DNA of 64,000 nucleotides. Source: Pseudobdellovibrionaceae bacterium. Its GTDB lineage: Bacteria; Bdellovibrionota; Bdellovibrionia; Bdellovibrionales; Bdellovibrionaceae. A program made the translations under genes and the position numbers. Location of the stretch: NCBI GenBank assembly GCA_019637875.1, contig JAHBUW010000014.1, forward strand, positions 44,959-108,958, written 5' to 3'. Positions 1 through 7,692 of the stretch are shown piece by piece. The notes beneath the pieces were generated by a model. The model searched no databases, was not told the origin of the DNA, and worked only from the letters and a program-made list of their open reading frames with translations. Positions within the stretch are counted from its first letter, which is position 1; every line of letters starts with the position of its first letter.

Positions 1-920
1 ACGGGCGCTTCGGGCTTTTTGATCGCAATCGGGATGAGGTCGTCGATCTCGAGAGTTGCCTGCAGTTGTCGCCCCGTCTGGCCTCCTGGCTCACGGATTT
101 TCGCGCGCGGGAGTTCGCGTTCAAAAAGGCCACGATTCGTTTGCGGGTCTCGCCCGAAGGACGTCGCGGCGTTTGGCTGGACCTTCCGAACGAGGACGTC
201 AAAGAGCTGATCGAGGACGGCGTCCTTCTGCGCCAACTTCTCGAGATGGCGGTCGTCGAAATCGGGCAACGCCGCAAACATCTTTACGTCGACGAAACGG
301 ATGGACGTTTACGCCTGGCGAAGGATCCACATTTCGAAACCTGGACGCGGACGTGGTCCGACGGACGCCCCTTGCAACTCTGGTCCCGGATCGCGGACTT
401 CTCGCAAGCCGGGGATGCCATCAACCAAATGCTCGTCGGCGCCGTGGCCCGGCACTTCGCGAACGAAAATGTGGTTTTGGATTGGGGCGCCGGCTCGGGG
501 AATCTGAGCCTGCCCGCCCTCCCCCACGCGCGCGAGGTCTGGGCGCTCGATCACGACGAATTCGCACTCATGGGATTGCGCCGCACCCAAGAGGCCGCAG
601 GGCTTACGCAACTGCGTATCGAACGGATGGACTTTCATAAGGTGGGGGTCTTCGAAGAACTCACGCGTAAAGCGAGCCAACGCTTCGAACAGGAAAGCCA
701 GACCTGGATCGTCGATCCTCCGCGCTCGGGGGCGGGGGCGCTTTTCTTTGAAGTACCCGACGCGGTGACCAAGATCGTTTCGGTGTCCTGTTTTCAGCAG
801 AGCTTTCTGCAGGACAGCTTCGAACTCACGCGCCAAGGCTTTCGCTGCGAATCGCTTGCGTTGGTCGATCAATTCCCGCAGACCCACCACGGTGAGTGGG
901 TCTCGAAGTGGACACGATAG
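1..920 (+). CDS. RlmD/TrmA-family RNA uridine C5-methyltransferase, 5' truncated
   Basis: The reading frame is open from the first bases of the window, so the true start lies upstream; 305 residues are visible. Family knowledge: these enzymes use SAM to methylate C5 of uridine in 23S rRNA or tRNA. Seen: the FSQAGDAINQ segment matches the FxQ motif at the methyltransferase entrance, then a Rossmann SAM-binding segment (VLDWGAGSGNLSL), a DPPRSG motif, a Cys in VSVSCFQ at the catalytic-nucleophile position, and a Glu in THHGEWV near the C-terminus at the general-base position. An upstream Cys in DLESCLQL sits where RlmD enzymes have their last iron-sulfur ligand, but the rest of that cluster would be outside the window. 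RlmD versus another paralogue cannot be decided. Confidence 0.85.
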   Translation, partial: GRFGLFDRNRDEVVDLESCLQLSPRLASWLTDFRAREFAFKKATIRLRVSPEGRRGVWLDLPNEDVKELIEDGVLLRQLLEMAVVEIGQRRKHLYVDETDGRLRLAKDPHFETWTRTWSDGRPLQLWSRIADFSQAGDAINQMLVGAVARHFANENVVLDWGAGSGNLSLPALPHAREVWALDHDEFALMGLRRTQEAAGLTQLRIERMDFHKVGVFEELTRKASQRFEQESQTWIVDPPRSGAGALFFEVPDAVTKIVSVSCFQQSFLQDSFELTRQGFRCESLALVDQFPQTHHGEWVSKWTR

Positions 921-924
921 ACGG

Positions 925-1527
925 TTATCTGAAGTGCTGTTGCACGAGTGGCAAACCCGAAAGGCGGCCGGCCATGTCTTCGCCGACGATCAGCGACAGG
1001 ATGGGCAAAGTGACGATGCCCGTGACCGTGACCAGAAAGAATCTTTGAATCACGCGCAAAGAGTAGTCGTTCGCGATGCGCTGGCGGGCCTCACCTAAAC
1101 GAATACCGCAGGCCCACTCCCCGATCGTGCATCCCGCGAACACGCGAAACGTCAGCAGATAACAAGTGAAGACCAGCAGGACGCATCCCGCGAAGCCCCA
1201 AAGGAATTGGTGCTGAATGAAACGGGAGACGGCGCTAAACGAAACCCCCGAAACGAAGACGAAAAGATAAGCGAAAAAGCACGTCAGCGAAAAGCAGATC
1301 AAAAGATCCACGACGGCCGCGAAAGCCGACCACGCCAGCAAAATCCAACGCGGGCCGCGCGAGCTCGAACCGCGGTGAAACGCGACGGGCGGCGAATCCT
1401 GTACGAAGTTCCAGTTGCGATGGGGAACGACCTCATCTAAGCGCAAACGCGGACGACGGGGTCCCGTCGGCACGGGGTCCTTCACTGGATGACTCTCGGG
1501 GCGGTTGATTTCGATTTCCATATCCAT
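925..1527 (-). CDS. RDD-family integral membrane protein
   Basis: A 200-residue protein with a polar, Pro/Arg-rich N-terminal stretch of about 60 residues followed by three to four hydrophobic segments. The membrane part resembles the RDD family: an Asp inside the first helix (AFAAVVDLLICF) and a GCTIGEWACGIRL segment matching the family's G.T.G....GI.V motif. RDD proteins are small membrane proteins of mostly unknown role, some linked to ion transport. The ATG is preceded by an AAGGAAGG-like ribosome site that overlaps the stop codon of the upstream 626-residue secreted-protein gene, so the two are probably co-transcribed. It converges with the methyltransferase gene, 4 bp away. Confidence 0.75.
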   Translation of the reverse strand: MDMEIEINRPESHPVKDPVPTGPRRPRLRLDEVVPHRNWNFVQDSPPVAFHRGSSSRGPRWILLAWSAFAAVVDLLICFSLTCFFAYLFVFVSGVSFSAVSRFIQHQFLWGFAGCVLLVFTCYLLTFRVFAGCTIGEWACGIRLGEARQRIANDYSLRVIQRFFLVTVTGIVTLPILSLIVGEDMAGRLSGLPLVQQHFR

Positions 1528-1540
1528 ACGAGAGCCTTCC

Positions 1541-3421
1541 TTAGCGTGTCCCAGGCATCACCGGGATCGTCGTCCCGGGAATGGTCGTCGTCGTTCCGGG
1601 CAAGATCACGGGGCCGGTCGGCGGGGGCGCAATTCGCAGCTGTTGCGGTTGGTACATTTGATAGTAAGCCGACCACTGCTGTTTCATTTGCTGTTGTTGC
1701 GCATAGTAGGCCAGGAAACCCACGCCGACGGTCATCAGACCGCCCAGCATGCCTTGCATACCGCCGTTTTGTTCCCACCAGGATTTCTGCGGGCGCTCGC
1801 GGCGTGTCCGCTCACGACGTTCGCGATCGCGGCTTTTGTATTTGTCGACCAGACTTCCGGTGTCGGCGGGGCGATCGGCTTCGCAACCGATCGGTTTCGC
1901 CGAGCTTGAATACTTCGAACGTAAACCACCGCCGCAAACGCAGTAGTAGTGCGTCCGCACTTCACCTTGCGAGTTACAGGTGATCGAAGCGACCGATCCG
2001 CCGGCGCAATCCAGCGCCGCTTCACGCAGCGGCAAACCTTCGCACTGAACGCCACTTTTCACGTCCGAGGCCGGTGCGGGTGCGGGAGCCGAGTCTTTAT
2101 AAACGACGGTCGTGTTGCCGTCGTGGTACTGATCGCCTCCGTCGCGGCCGCCGCCATCGTCGAGGGACTTATCGGGCACGGGCAACTCCACCGGAGTATC
2201 CGCGGCCGGCGTCGCCTTACCGAGGCTGCCGTTGGTCGTCGTGCCGGGAGTTTGATCGTTGCGTGCGATCGCGGGTGCGCTGGCCGTACAGGTCAAATCC
2301 GTGTAGGTGTCGCGCATCTTGGCGAGCGTTTCGCAGTTGGTCTCCATCAGGACTTTCATCCGTTTTTCGAGTTCTTGGCACTCGTTGATCTGCTCGTTTT
2401 TGGGTTCCTTGCAAAGCAGACGGATCTCATTAATTTTCAGCGACAACTCCTGCATTCTTTTGTCGAAATCGTCTTTCGACTTAATTCCCAGGAAGAAGTC
2501 ATAGACGTTCTTCTGGTTACGCATGTTGCAGCTTTCCGCGGTGCTGTTGAGCTGGCCGGGTTCGAATTTATGGATTCCGCATTCGGCATTCGCCCCGTAC
2601 AGATCCTTGGCGCAAACGTAAGTGCCGGGACATTTGACCGCGTCTTTGGCCGCGGCCGGGGGGACGCAAACTCCGTTTTCGTAAGCGCCGATCCAACCCA
2701 AAGAAAGGCAAGAGCCGGTGGGTTGATTCGAAGCGTGGGCTTCACTCACCGCGCTTGTCCACAACATCGATGTTTTCGAGGGCGCTTTCGATTTCTTCGC
2801 GGGAGACTTGCGACCGTTCATCCCGTTCTGCGCGCGCTCGGCCAGACGCAAAGCCTCACGGACTTGCTCCGAATAGTTCAAGCGGTCTTGGGGACGCAGC
2901 AGCGCCAGTTCATTGCTGTAAAGAAAACGCGTGAACTGAATCCGGTCGGCGACGCCGACGCCTGGACCATAGGCCTCGGCCACCATACGTACGGGACTGT
3001 AAATGTCCGCCATCGCGAATTTCTTATGGATGTCTTTGCCACCCGAGGGGTAGGTCAGGCTCGCGACCTGGTCACCACGGAAACTCAATGTCGCGGTGGC
3101 GCTCTGTCGTCCCTTTTGCGCGATCAGCTGCACGTCTTCAAAACGGCCGTTCTTGATCATACGCACTTCGAGTTTCGGCAGTTTCAAGTTCGGATTTTGC
3201 TCGAGCATCCGCTCGATTTCGAAGCGAAACGCGAGCGGCAGCTCGGACTTGGTCATCTCGTAGATGTCGCGCAACTTCACGTCGCCTTTCGACCATCCCG
3301 AACGTTGCAGGAAGTTTTTCAGAGCGGGAACGTCGTCTTGAGGATAGGCCGAAGCGACCTGAACCCAGGTGAAAGTCACCGCCAAGATGTTGAGCAAACA
3401 ACGCCGAAAAAACTTCTTCAT
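1541..3421 (-). CDS. Large Cys-containing secreted protein of unknown function
   Basis: A 626-residue protein with a clear Sec signal peptide (MKKFFRRCLLNILA..., cleavage likely after ASA near residue 25). The mature part has an alpha/beta N-terminal region to about residue 190, a middle region with many Cys (CLSLGWIGAYENGVCV, CPGTYVCAKDLYGANAEC, CKEPKNEQINEC, CETLAKM), a Pro/Asp/Gly-rich linker, a second Cys group (CAGGSVASITCN, HYYCVCGGGL), and a charged Arg-rich stretch. A hydrophobic helix (GMLGGLMTVGVGFLAYYA) follows and then a Gln/Tyr- and Pro/Gly/Thr-rich tail. The even spread of Cys suggests disulfide-stabilised periplasmic or surface domains plus a C-terminal membrane anchor. I do not recognise the family. 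Confidence 0.75.
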   Translation of the reverse strand: MKKFFRRCLLNILAVTFTWVQVASAYPQDDVPALKNFLQRSGWSKGDVKLRDIYEMTKSELPLAFRFEIERMLEQNPNLKLPKLEVRMIKNGRFEDVQLIAQKGRQSATATLSFRGDQVASLTYPSGGKDIHKKFAMADIYSPVRMVAEAYGPGVGVADRIQFTRFLYSNELALLRPQDRLNYSEQVREALRLAERAQNGMNGRKSPAKKSKAPSKTSMLWTSAVSEAHASNQPTGSCLSLGWIGAYENGVCVPPAAAKDAVKCPGTYVCAKDLYGANAECGIHKFEPGQLNSTAESCNMRNQKNVYDFFLGIKSKDDFDKRMQELSLKINEIRLLCKEPKNEQINECQELEKRMKVLMETNCETLAKMRDTYTDLTCTASAPAIARNDQTPGTTTNGSLGKATPAADTPVELPVPDKSLDDGGGRDGGDQYHDGNTTVVYKDSAPAPAPASDVKSGVQCEGLPLREAALDCAGGSVASITCNSQGEVRTHYYCVCGGGLRSKYSSSAKPIGCEADRPADTGSLVDKYKSRDRERRERTRRERPQKSWWEQNGGMQGMLGGLMTVGVGFLAYYAQQQQMKQQWSAYYQMYQPQQLRIAPPPTGPVILPGTTTTIPGTTIPVMPGTR

Positions 3422-3549
3422 AGTTCCGTTATCGGACAGTCATCGCGTCCTCTTGAGACGAGGATTGAAGGCGCATCTAGTCCCCATCCTTGGTCCGGTT
3501 CCATCGCGGTTGACTGTACGCGTGACGCCTCGTTTTGCGAGAATGGGAC

Positions 3550-4014
3550 ATGACATCGAACTCTTCATCCGCCGCGGGTGGCGCGAAGGATTTTTTTGAG
3601 AGCCTGGTCCAGCTGGCCCAGGTCATGAAATCCGAGCCCGGGAGAATCAATGCGGACCTGAATCGCCGCGGTGAAGAGCTGCTCGGAATTTTTCAAGACA
3701 CCAACTATCGCAATTCTCTTCAAGATCTGCGCGCGCAAAAAATTCGCGCGATCGAGATGACCGCCAAAGATATTTCCGAAGGTGTCATGACCTTGCAAAG
3801 CTCTTCGATCGGCGTTTCGTATGTCGAAGGCAAGTTCCTGCCCTTCGTGACGCCCCACGGGACCCCGCCGCGGGGAAATGTGGTGTTCTCGCTCAACTGG
3901 CGCGAAAGCAAAGCGTTCCATAGTTGGCGCAGCCAAGAAGAAAAAGAAATCAACCAAGAAGACATCAACGTTTCGCTCTACCGCTTGGCGGTCATTCTTT
4001 CCGAGGTCATCTGA
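3550..4014 (+). CDS. Conserved small soluble protein, unknown function
   Basis: A 154-residue cytosolic-looking protein. I chose the ATG at 3550 over an upstream in-frame TTG because it follows a GAATGGGA stretch and starts a plausible Ser-rich N-terminus (MTSNSSSAAGG). The first half looks helical, and the second half has beta character around VSYVEGKFLPFVTPHG. No catalytic motif is recognised. The stop TGA overlaps the ATG of the downstream MscS gene (ATGA arrangement), so translation of the two is probably coupled and they may act together. Confidence 0.65.
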   Translation: MTSNSSSAAGGAKDFFESLVQLAQVMKSEPGRINADLNRRGEELLGIFQDTNYRNSLQDLRAQKIRAIEMTAKDISEGVMTLQSSSIGVSYVEGKFLPFVTPHGTPPRGNVVFSLNWRESKAFHSWRSQEEKEINQEDINVSLYRLAVILSEVI

Positions 4015-5084
4015 TGGATCCCGTCCCCGTCCCTTCTCCGACACCCACCGCCTGGATCCAAACGCAAAGCCTGGAATTGCTGCTGGGATTCGAGCCCTTC
4101 TTTCTGCTCTCGGCCCTCGTGTTTTTGGCCTGGGGCTTCTACAAAGGATTTTTGCGCGGCCTTTCGGAAGAACGGCACCAAAGTTTGCGCGGGCAATTCG
4201 CGAATCTTTTGAAGCACTACCTCACGTTGGGGCTTCTCTTCTCGTTGTACATACTTCTGCACTCGAATTGGTTTTTGGGAATGCAGATTCAAAAGCTCGT
4301 GCCCTACGTCGCGATCATGACGTTTTTCTGGGGCGGCCTGGTTTTCATCAAAGCCAGCCGCATGATCATCCTGCAGTACCTTTTCTTGGGCTCGATGCGC
4401 GCGGGAGTCCCGCTGTTGATCGTGAACATCGTGACGCTCGTGTTGTCGATCGTCCTGACGCTCTGGGGCGCCTCCCAGGTTTTCAATTTACAGCTGGCGC
4501 CGCTGCTCGCGACCTCGGCCGCGTTTTCGATCATTTTGGGTCTGGCGCTGCAGGATACGCTTGGCAATTTGTTCGCGGGCATCGCCCTGCAGGTCGATCA
4601 CAATTTCGAAATCGGCGATTGGCTCGAGGTCTACCACTCGTCCGGTAAGACGGTCGGCCAAGTGAAAGAGATCAGCTGGCGCTCGACGACGCTCATCGGT
4701 TTCACCGAGGAAGTGATCGTGCTTCCCAATCGGACCATGGCGGGGGCGCAGATCGCGAATTTCCAGGCCGGAGACATGCCCTTTATCCGCAGCCAGATGT
4801 TCCGCCTTCCTTACGGAGTCGACTCGGACCGCGCGAAGAAAGCGCTCGTGCAAAGCCTGGAGGCCATTCCCGAAGTGCGCAAGTACCCCGAGCCGCTCTG
4901 CCTGGTCACCGAGACGAACGAATCCTTCCTGAGCTTCAAGCTCGTGTACTACATCGACAACTACGGCCTGCAGTTCGTCCTCGGGGACCGCGTGGTTCTG
5001 GCGGGCTGGCGCGCGCTGGAAAAAGCCGGTTTCGAATCCGGCCGCAACACCCTGAAAGTCATGGGTTTCGACGGCAAGGTGTAA
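4014..5084 (+). CDS. MscS-family mechanosensitive ion channel
   Basis: A 356-residue protein. Family knowledge: MscS channels open under membrane tension and release solutes during osmotic downshock. Seen: four to five hydrophobic segments over residues 25-190, and the pore helix region with the Ala/Gly pattern and Gln-Asp turn typical of MscS (AFSIILGLALQDTLGNLFAG). The beta domain follows (FEIGDWLEV, GQVKEISWRST, VIVLPNRTMA), then a cytosolic alpha/beta domain to the C-terminus. The length fits mid-size MscS homologues. It starts at the ATG overlapping the previous stop. A longer reading frame extends upstream but would only duplicate the neighbour's DNA. Confidence 0.92.
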   Translation: MDPVPVPSPTPTAWIQTQSLELLLGFEPFFLLSALVFLAWGFYKGFLRGLSEERHQSLRGQFANLLKHYLTLGLLFSLYILLHSNWFLGMQIQKLVPYVAIMTFFWGGLVFIKASRMIILQYLFLGSMRAGVPLLIVNIVTLVLSIVLTLWGASQVFNLQLAPLLATSAAFSIILGLALQDTLGNLFAGIALQVDHNFEIGDWLEVYHSSGKTVGQVKEISWRSTTLIGFTEEVIVLPNRTMAGAQIANFQAGDMPFIRSQMFRLPYGVDSDRAKKALVQSLEAIPEVRKYPEPLCLVTETNESFLSFKLVYYIDNYGLQFVLGDRVVLAGWRALEKAGFESGRNTLKVMGFDGKV

Positions 5085-5208
5085 CCCGCCGCCGTCGATT
5101 GTCCGAACACTCCGGAAAATCCTTCACGGAGTCCTCTCCCAGCTCGCCTTCCGAGGCGTTCTCCCGCGGCACGAAACTTGGAGTTTTCGGGACCGTTGGA
5201 GGCCCGGC

Positions 5209-5871
5209 GTGAGCCCATTTGCTCGCACTTTCATTCAAACGATCGTCCTTGCCAGCGCGGCGATCGTGACGGGTTGTCTGCCCGCACCGAAAGGCGAAAT
5301 GCCGATCCACTACGCCGAAAATCCCGACGTCAAGCCGGCGGCTTGGGAAAAGCGCGGACCCGAGGCCCGGCAGTGGACGCTCCATACCTACAACGAGCTT
5401 CGTCAGACCCTGCCCTCGCCGGCGGACCTCACCCCCCGTGACCTTAAGGATTTCTGTCCCGAGTACACGACCATGGCTCGCAAGGACCGCCTGAATTTTT
5501 GGGTGCAACTCGTGAGCGCAATGACCCGCTACGAATCGGGTTTTAAACCGGAAACGGAACATACCGAGAATTTTAAAGATCAATACGGGCGTCAAGTGGT
5601 CAGCCGCGGTCTTCTGCAAATGAGCATCGGGAGCGTCGAAAAACAATGCGGGATCGTGCACGTGAATCAACTGCACAACCCGTTTCGCAACTTGAGCTGC
5701 GGCGTGAAGCTGTTGGTTCGCTACGTCAGCCGTGACGGGGTTCTGAGCGACAAGGTCGGAGACAACTATCAAGGCGGCGCACGCTACTGGGCGGTTTTAC
5801 GTCCGGGGCACAAGGACTTCCTCGCGAACATTCAAAGCGCGACGAAAAGTTTCTGCGAGAACTACCGGTAA
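5209..5871 (+). CDS. Lysozyme-like / lytic transglycosylase lipoprotein
   Basis: A 220-residue lipoprotein. It starts at GTG 5209, supported by a GGAGG ribosome site seven bases upstream. The signal peptide ends in a lipobox (IVTGC, lipidated Cys about residue 23). The mature part carries an SLT-like fold signature: AMTRYESGF with the likely catalytic Glu near residue 109, then SRGLLQMS, equivalent to the family's G-L-hydrophobic-Q motif, and a later Tyr-containing helix (GGARYWAVL). Three or more Cys (DFCPEY, KQCGIV, LSCGVK) may form disulfides. It probably cleaves peptidoglycan glycan strands from the periplasmic face of a membrane. The substrate and whether it is needed for growth, division or invasion are unknown. 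Confidence 0.78.
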   Translation: MSPFARTFIQTIVLASAAIVTGCLPAPKGEMPIHYAENPDVKPAAWEKRGPEARQWTLHTYNELRQTLPSPADLTPRDLKDFCPEYTTMARKDRLNFWVQLVSAMTRYESGFKPETEHTENFKDQYGRQVVSRGLLQMSIGSVEKQCGIVHVNQLHNPFRNLSCGVKLLVRYVSRDGVLSDKVGDNYQGGARYWAVLRPGHKDFLANIQSATKSFCENYR

Positions 5872-5904
5872 ATATCAAAAATGAAGGGCCGTCGTTGTTC
5901 GTCG

Positions 5905-5965
5905 GACCATCTAGGAAGATGGTCGTCTCTGCTTCATCAGACCATCTAGGAAGATGGTCGTCTCT
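5905..5965. repeat. Two direct copies of the tRNA-Val 3' end plus trailer hairpin
   Basis: A 26-bp sequence occurs identically at 5905-5930 and 5940-5965, separated by 9 bp. Read on the minus strand each copy is AGAGACGACCA, exactly the 3' acceptor strand, discriminator and CCA of the adjacent tRNA-Val, followed by a trailer that makes a perfect 8-bp hairpin (GACCATCT / TCCT loop / AGATGGTC). The hairpin's 5' arm begins with the tRNA's own last five bases, GACCA. The second copy lies downstream of the intact tRNA and is not attached to a tRNA body. Confidence 0.9.
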
Positions 5966-6030
5966 ACTGGACTCGAACCAGTGACCTTCTCCATGTCAAG
6001 GAGACGCGCTACCAACTGCGCCAAGAGACG
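5955..6030 (-). tRNA. tRNA-Val (anticodon GAC)
   Basis: A 76-base cloverleaf with CCA encoded. Acceptor stem CGTCTCT pairs perfectly with AGAGACG; D-arm GCGC-AGTTGGTA-GCGC; anticodon stem TCTCC/GGAGA around loop TTGACAT gives anticodon GAC (Val, GUC codons); T-arm ACTGG-TTCGAGT-CCAGT; discriminator A then CCA. It lies 17 bp after the lipB stop codon on the same strand with no visible terminator between them, so it may be cut from the lipB transcript. The 3' trailer is unusual (see the adjacent repeat). Confidence 0.96.
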
Positions 6031-6047
6031 AATCGAGAGGGGCCAAC

Positions 6048-6773
6048 TTAGCAAGAGGTCTCGGGGACCTCAAGGGGTTTGTGAGGCATTTCCGCGAGGG
6101 AGTGATCCGCTAAATTATTGGCTAAAATGTGGGCAAAGTGGCCCGACCAAGCCTCAAAAAGAAGCTGGAGGGAGGGCAACTCGGCCCCGTAATCGGAGAG
6201 CCGATCCAGGGCGGCTCCCCGCACCCCGCAGCTGCGAATCGTGGAGAAGAGCGAGAGGTCGTTCGTGACGTTGAGGCTCACCCCATGGCGGGTGATCCCG
6301 CGCTCAATCCTCAGGCCGATAAAGGCGATTTTACCGCGTTCCGTGACGAGCCCCGCGCCCTCCGCCGGACGGCTTGTCACGCCGTAGTCCAAAAGCAGAA
6401 GGCGGGTCGCCTCCTGTATGGCCTCAACGAATTCGCGGACGCCGAGTCCGCGCGCGCGCAGATCGAAGATCGGATAAATCACCAGTTGTCCCGGAGAATG
6501 AAGCGTCGCCTGCCCGCCCCGGTCCGTGGGGATGACGGGGATGTCAGACCCCGCGGCCTCCGGCGAAATATCCGCCACGAGGGAGCCACGACTGCCGAGG
6601 GTGATGACGGAGGGATGTTCGAAACCGAGCAGAAGATCGTCCGAGGGAATTTCAATCCGCCAGGGGGAGCCCGCGCGGCGACGCTCCCAACTCGCACGCT
6701 GAATTTCAAGCGCGGCGGGATAGTCGGTGAGACCGCGCCAATCAGTAGTAAAGTTCAACCTTGTCGTTTTCAC
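6048..6773 (-). CDS. lipB: Octanoyl-[acyl-carrier protein]:protein N-octanoyltransferase
   Basis: About 241 residues. LipB moves octanoate from acyl carrier protein onto the lipoyl domains of 2-oxo acid dehydrogenases, the first step of lipoate synthesis. Seen: the RGGQATLHSPGQLV motif, the catalytic Lys in ERGKIAFIGLRI followed by HGVSLNV, and the catalytic Cys in SCGVRGA. The chosen start is GTG 6773, preceded by a GGGG stretch; it overlaps the end of the upstream lipoprotein gene by about 32 bp. An ATG at 6839 would add a basic N-terminus buried in that gene, and a TTG at 6761 is another option. No lipA is visible nearby. Confidence 0.9.
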   Translation of the reverse strand: MKTTRLNFTTDWRGLTDYPAALEIQRASWERRRAGSPWRIEIPSDDLLLGFEHPSVITLGSRGSLVADISPEAAGSDIPVIPTDRGGQATLHSPGQLVIYPIFDLRARGLGVREFVEAIQEATRLLLLDYGVTSRPAEGAGLVTERGKIAFIGLRIERGITRHGVSLNVTNDLSLFSTIRSCGVRGAALDRLSDYGAELPSLQLLFEAWSGHFAHILANNLADHSLAEMPHKPLEVPETSC

Positions 6774-7683
6774 GAAACCCCGCGCCCGAGTGGACGACCG
6801 CAATCGCGCCATCCTGGCCGAAGTAACTGACGACTTCAAGAGTCCCCTTCATGCGCCCGGCAACTTTTCCAATGAAATTTCCGCTTTGGGGATCGTAAAT
6901 CTCATCGCCGTCTTCCGAAACTTTCAAAAGATCGCCGATCTGCAGGCCCGAAATCTGCCCCACATTCAGGAAAATGCGATCCCCGTTCACGAGCGCGATG
7001 CGCCCTTCCCAGCTCATTTTATCGAGCGCGCCGTTGATCTGCGGCGTGAAATCCAGGAAGGCTTCGGTCACGAGTTTTTCGACGAGCTCGGGATTGTTCG
7101 CGAAGAAACGGTCGGATTCGACCTTTTCGGCCACGCGGTAGTTCGCCTCTTCGAGCGTCACCGTTTTCACGGTGTTGAAGAGCTCTTTGCCCGTGCGGGC
7201 CGCGGACACCCGCACCCGGACCACGGCTTCAAATTTCGTCTTCAATTGACGGAAAACGCCGACGGGATCGGCTTGGCGCTGCACCTTCAGCGACATGAGC
7301 TTCCCTTCCAAGACGGCATTTGCGCCCAGCGACTGTGCGGACTTGGCGATCTCGGTCAGATTGTATTCGCCGCCCGCAAGTTTCGAGGTCCACTCGGACT
7401 TCAAATCTTTGGTGTCGACCACGATCAAATCGCCCGTGCGGTTCAGCTCACGGATGAACTCCGTGCGCGCGCGATCGTTGAACTCTTGCGACCGCAGCCC
7501 TTTGTCGTCCAAGAACGGCAGGATCATCAGCCGCTTGCGCGGTGAACCGTTCGCTTTGGTCGACATCATGTCTTGTTCACTGACCCGCTTCTGAAGCGTT
7601 ACGGGTTCACGAGTGGCACAGCCACTCAGAAGTAAGACGGCGCAGCTCACGAGAATCAAAGAGGACCAGCCGTTATGTTTCAA
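6742..7683 (-). CDS. Lipoprotein with FlgT-like C-terminal domain
   Basis: A 313-residue lipoprotein: signal peptide with lipobox LLSGC (Cys about residue 22). The N-terminal domain starts with RLMILPFLDDKG and resembles CsgG/FlgO-type nucleotide-free alpha/beta modules. The C-terminal 90 residues (WEGRIALVNGDRIFLNVGQ, then LQIGDLLKV and DPQSGNFIGKVAG) follow the small beta-barrel pattern of the FlgT C-terminal domain. In Vibrio, FlgT and FlgO are T/H-ring proteins around the flagellar base, so an envelope or flagellar-collar role is possible. It is translated just after the 393-residue FlgT-like partner with a 9-bp gap, and precedes lipB. Confidence 0.6.
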   Translation of the reverse strand: MKHNGWSSLILVSCAVLLLSGCATREPVTLQKRVSEQDMMSTKANGSPRKRLMILPFLDDKGLRSQEFNDRARTEFIRELNRTGDLIVVDTKDLKSEWTSKLAGGEYNLTEIAKSAQSLGANAVLEGKLMSLKVQRQADPVGVFRQLKTKFEAVVRVRVSAARTGKELFNTVKTVTLEEANYRVAEKVESDRFFANNPELVEKLVTEAFLDFTPQINGALDKMSWEGRIALVNGDRIFLNVGQISGLQIGDLLKVSEDGDEIYDPQSGNFIGKVAGRMKGTLEVVSYFGQDGAIAVVHSGAGFRENDKVELYY

Positions 7684-7692
7684 AAGTCACCC

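Noticed and set aside
1949..3553. 534-codon plus-strand frame antisense to the large secreted protein
   Set aside because: The minus-strand frame has a signal peptide, ribosome-site continuity and coherent Cys pattern; this one has none.
5905..5965. Attachment site of an integrated element at the tRNA-Val 3' end
   Set aside because: The direct repeats are only 9 bp apart and no integrase, excisionase or phage gene is within the flanking kilobases.
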